From NCBI RefSeq assembly GCF_011045195.1, contig NZ_CP049200.1:1-64000 (forward strand): a stretch of 64,000 nucleotides of DNA. Direction: 5' to 3'. The notes under the pieces are model-generated. The model did not search any database. It saw nothing but the letters and a program-made list of their open reading frames with translations, and was not told the DNA's origin. A program made the translations under genes and the position numbers. Positions 62,457 through 64,000 of this stretch are shown in pieces; the stretch's first letter is position 1, and each line of letters begins with the position of its first letter. Source of the stretch: Caulobacter soli. GTDB lineage: Bacteria; Pseudomonadota; Alphaproteobacteria; Caulobacterales; Caulobacteraceae.

Positions 62457-62783
62457 TGTCCGGCTCCCCATCGGCGTTTCGCCTTGTTGAAGGCTGCGAA
62501 AATCACGTTCGCGCCTTGGCGTTCTTGACGCTGTCATACACCTCTGCATTCGTCAATGCAGGTCTGTATCGCGCGGAGACGGCGGCTCGGCATGCTCAAA
62601 AAATGGATGATGTCTGCCTAAAGTCCGGCGAAAGTCCTTATTTGTAAGTGTTTTCGCGGATCAGCCGGCGCCCGAATTCGTCCTCGGCTGCAACAGACAG
62701 ATATGTATGTTTCTCCCGTAATACGATCGAGCCTGGTCGGCCGACCCGGCGCGCGGCGACGTCTGGAATCCTCGCGGCGCGGA
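62457..62783. other. Promoter region of the TonB receptor
   Basis: 327 bp with no gene. It contains the 36-bp dyad and an AT-richer stretch at about 62620-62720 than the surrounding DNA. The region lies upstream of the receptor and downstream of the FAH-like gene. Confidence 0.4.
62535..62570. promoter_or_regulatory. 36-bp operator-like dyad, second copy
   Basis: The inner dyad CTGCATT(N4)AATGCAG is perfect, with outer arms CATACA and CTGTAT. 29 of 36 bases match 19028-19063 in the same orientation. It lies 79 bases before the receptor start. Confidence 0.72.
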
Positions 62784-63377
62784 TCAAGAGGGTTGGAGGG
62801 CGCGAAGAGACGACGCGTCCGCGAGCTGCCGGTCGATCTGTCCTGCGGCCTGGTTGCGCAGTCGGGTCGACATCGCGTCCGTCAGGCGCGCGTGCGCGAC
62901 GATGAGCAGGTCGCCGGTCCGCAACGCATGGTGCTGGTCATAGGCCCTGATCCGGTCCGAAAGGGAGGATCCGCCAGGCTGGGGGGCCAGAGGAGGCCCG
63001 GCCGCGCCGAACTCGTCGGCGGTGACCAGGACCGGTCCCAGAGTCAGGCGGCCGCCACGATCCAAGGCGGCGGCGACATAGCCCAGAACGCAGCGGAAGG
63101 GCCTGTCGGCTCCCAACGGCGCCGCGCCGATCACCGCGGCCAGGAGGCCTTGGCCTTCGAGATCGGGGTCATGAAACGAGCGCCTGAAATGTCGGCCGAT
63201 GGAAAGCGGCGCGGTCGGCTTCTCAGGCTCGACCCGGCCGTTCAGCGGTAACGCCGCGCGGCCTTCGCCGTAGGCGACGCGAGGGGCCCACGCCGGCAGC
63301 GTGCCGGCTAGATGGCGTACGGCGCCATCCTCCAGAAGGCCCCAATCGGTTGGGCCGCCGGGATGCACAAACCTCAT
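62784..63377 (-). CDS. Shortened fumarylacetoacetate hydrolase-family protein
   Basis: A 197-residue protein that starts and ends like a single-domain FAH-family enzyme ('MRFVHPGGPTDWGLLEDGAV', then 'GPVLVTADEFG' and 'ALRTGDLLIVAHARLTDAMS'). The middle is much shorter than in the 298-residue relative at 22956-23852, and the acidic metal motif (E.E) is not visible. It may be a decayed or re-purposed FAH protein. The ATG overlaps the stop of the indolepyruvate oxidoreductase gene (ATGA), so it is co-translated. Confidence 0.6.
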   Translation of the reverse strand: MRFVHPGGPTDWGLLEDGAVRHLAGTLPAWAPRVAYGEGRAALPLNGRVEPEKPTAPLSIGRHFRRSFHDPDLEGQGLLAAVIGAAPLGADRPFRCVLGYVAAALDRGGRLTLGPVLVTADEFGAAGPPLAPQPGGSSLSDRIRAYDQHHALRTGDLLIVAHARLTDAMSTRLRNQAAGQIDRQLADASSLRALQPS

Positions 63378-64000
63378 GGCTGCAGTTCCCGAGCGGCTTG
63401 GGCGGCGGCGCGGACGGGCGCGGGGCGGGGGGCCGTCGGCCGTGTCGCGAGATCCCGCAGCTCGGGCAACCTGGCCTGATAGGCGACGAGCGCGCGATGC
63501 CTGACATGGCCAAACCCGCGCAACATCTGGGGAAGCGTCGCGAGCTCCAGCATCCGATCGAAGTTCTCGGCGGTCAGATGGGAGGAGACGACCGCGAGGA
63601 TTGCGAAGAACTCGTCACGGACAAACCTTTCGGACCGCCGTTCCTGGGTCCAACCCATTGGGTCGAACCAGCGGCCACGCAGCCGCTTGAACCGCGCCAG
63701 CACGGGCATGGTCTTCAACATCCAGGGACCAAACTCTCGCGTACGCGCATGACCCGTCGACGGATCGATCCGGCTGAACAGAGGGGGAGCCAGGTTGAGG
63801 CTAAGCTTGGCCTTGCCGCCGAAATTGGCCTCGATGGCCTGCATGAACGCCGGCTCGCTATAAAGGCGCGCCACCTCATACTCGTCTTTATAGGCCATCA
63901 GCTTGTAGAGGGAGCGCGCGGCGGCCAGCGTCACCGCCGTTGATCCCGGGCGAACCTGGGATTCGGCCGTGCGAACCGCTTCGACGGCGACGGCGAAGCG
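63374..64000 (-). CDS. Indolepyruvate ferredoxin oxidoreductase, C-terminal part (5' end outside window)
   Basis: The last 208 residues of a large fused 2-oxoacid:ferredoxin oxidoreductase; the frame is open to the window edge. 'RSLYKLMAYKDEYEVARLYS', 'LNLAPPLFSRIDPSTGHART', 'REFGPWMLKTMPVLARFKRL' and 'RGFGHVRHRALVAYQARLPE' are typical of the C-terminal domain of the fused indolepyruvate enzyme. It oxidatively decarboxylates aryl-pyruvates such as indolepyruvate or phenylpyruvate to aryl-acetyl-CoA with ferredoxin. A second candidate route from phenylpyruvate to the paa pathway is therefore beside this region. Confidence 0.88.
   Translation of the reverse strand, partial: RFAVAVEAVRTAESQVRPGSTAVTLAAARSLYKLMAYKDEYEVARLYSEPAFMQAIEANFGGKAKLSLNLAPPLFSRIDPSTGHARTREFGPWMLKTMPVLARFKRLRGRWFDPMGWTQERRSERFVRDEFFAILAVVSSHLTAENFDRMLELATLPQMLRGFGHVRHRALVAYQARLPELRDLATRPTAPRPAPVRAAAQAARELQP

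Overview
The window is a GC-rich, densely packed piece of an alphaproteobacterial chromosome. Two large TonB-dependent receptors with 'IEEIVVTARK'-type plugs, spinster-type MFS carriers and clustered aromatic catabolism point to a Caulobacterales or sphingomonad-like organism. That is an inference from gene content, since there is no rRNA or marker gene to settle it. I see no rRNA, tRNA, CRISPR array, insertion sequence or phage gene.

Region 1 (1-20.7 kb) is phenylalanine/tyrosine breakdown. A phhA-aminotransferase-hpd operon runs into hmgA-fahA-maiA, then a free-standing Rieske protein, a short-chain reductase that looks like quinonoid dihydropteridine reductase, and phhB. Together they encode Phe to Tyr to 4-hydroxyphenylpyruvate to homogentisate to fumarate plus acetoacetate, with the pterin recycling loop beside it. 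A divergent Lrp-type regulator and a FolB-like aldolase face phhA. Two gamma-glutamyltransferase-like proteins, both with Ser at the usual Thr nucleophile position, flank the block, with MFS carriers, two alpha/beta hydrolases and LysR/TetR regulators around them.

Region 2 (20.7-27.5 kb) is a small catabolic locus of unknown substrate: a winged-helix regulator and a GntR/FCD regulator, then MDR reductase, FAH-family hydrolase and a SnoaL-like protein, divergent from an extradiol-dioxygenase-like VOC protein and a TonB receptor. Two copies of a TTGTCGACAA dyad lie in the divergent promoter.

Region 3 (27.5-51.8 kb) is a phenylacetyl-CoA (paa) supercluster: an IlvD-type dehydratase and a 3-hydroxyisobutyrate-dehydrogenase-like protein, paaHJ, paaABCDE, a minus-strand operon (E1-E2-E3 2-oxoacid dehydrogenase, thioesterase, paaY, aromatic-acid MFS carrier), paaI, paaG-paaZ-EthD and TetR regulators. 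Six copies of a 17-bp motif (consensus ATWGWCCGWCCGNACGG) sit at the promoters and tie the genes into one regulon. paaK and paaF are not in the window. The E1-E2-E3 operon carries the same motif, so direct oxidation of phenylpyruvate to phenylacetyl-CoA, bypassing the PaaK ligase, is an attractive hypothesis.

Region 4 (52-64 kb) is a second aromatic island: glutathione transferase, FAD monooxygenase, SnoaL-like protein, LysR and TetR regulators, a VanA-like Rieske oxygenase, a TonB receptor, a shortened FAH-family protein and the 3' end of an indolepyruvate ferredoxin oxidoreductase that leaves the window. The receptor shares a 36-bp operator-like sequence with the gamma-glutamyltransferase/MFS promoter 43 kb away.
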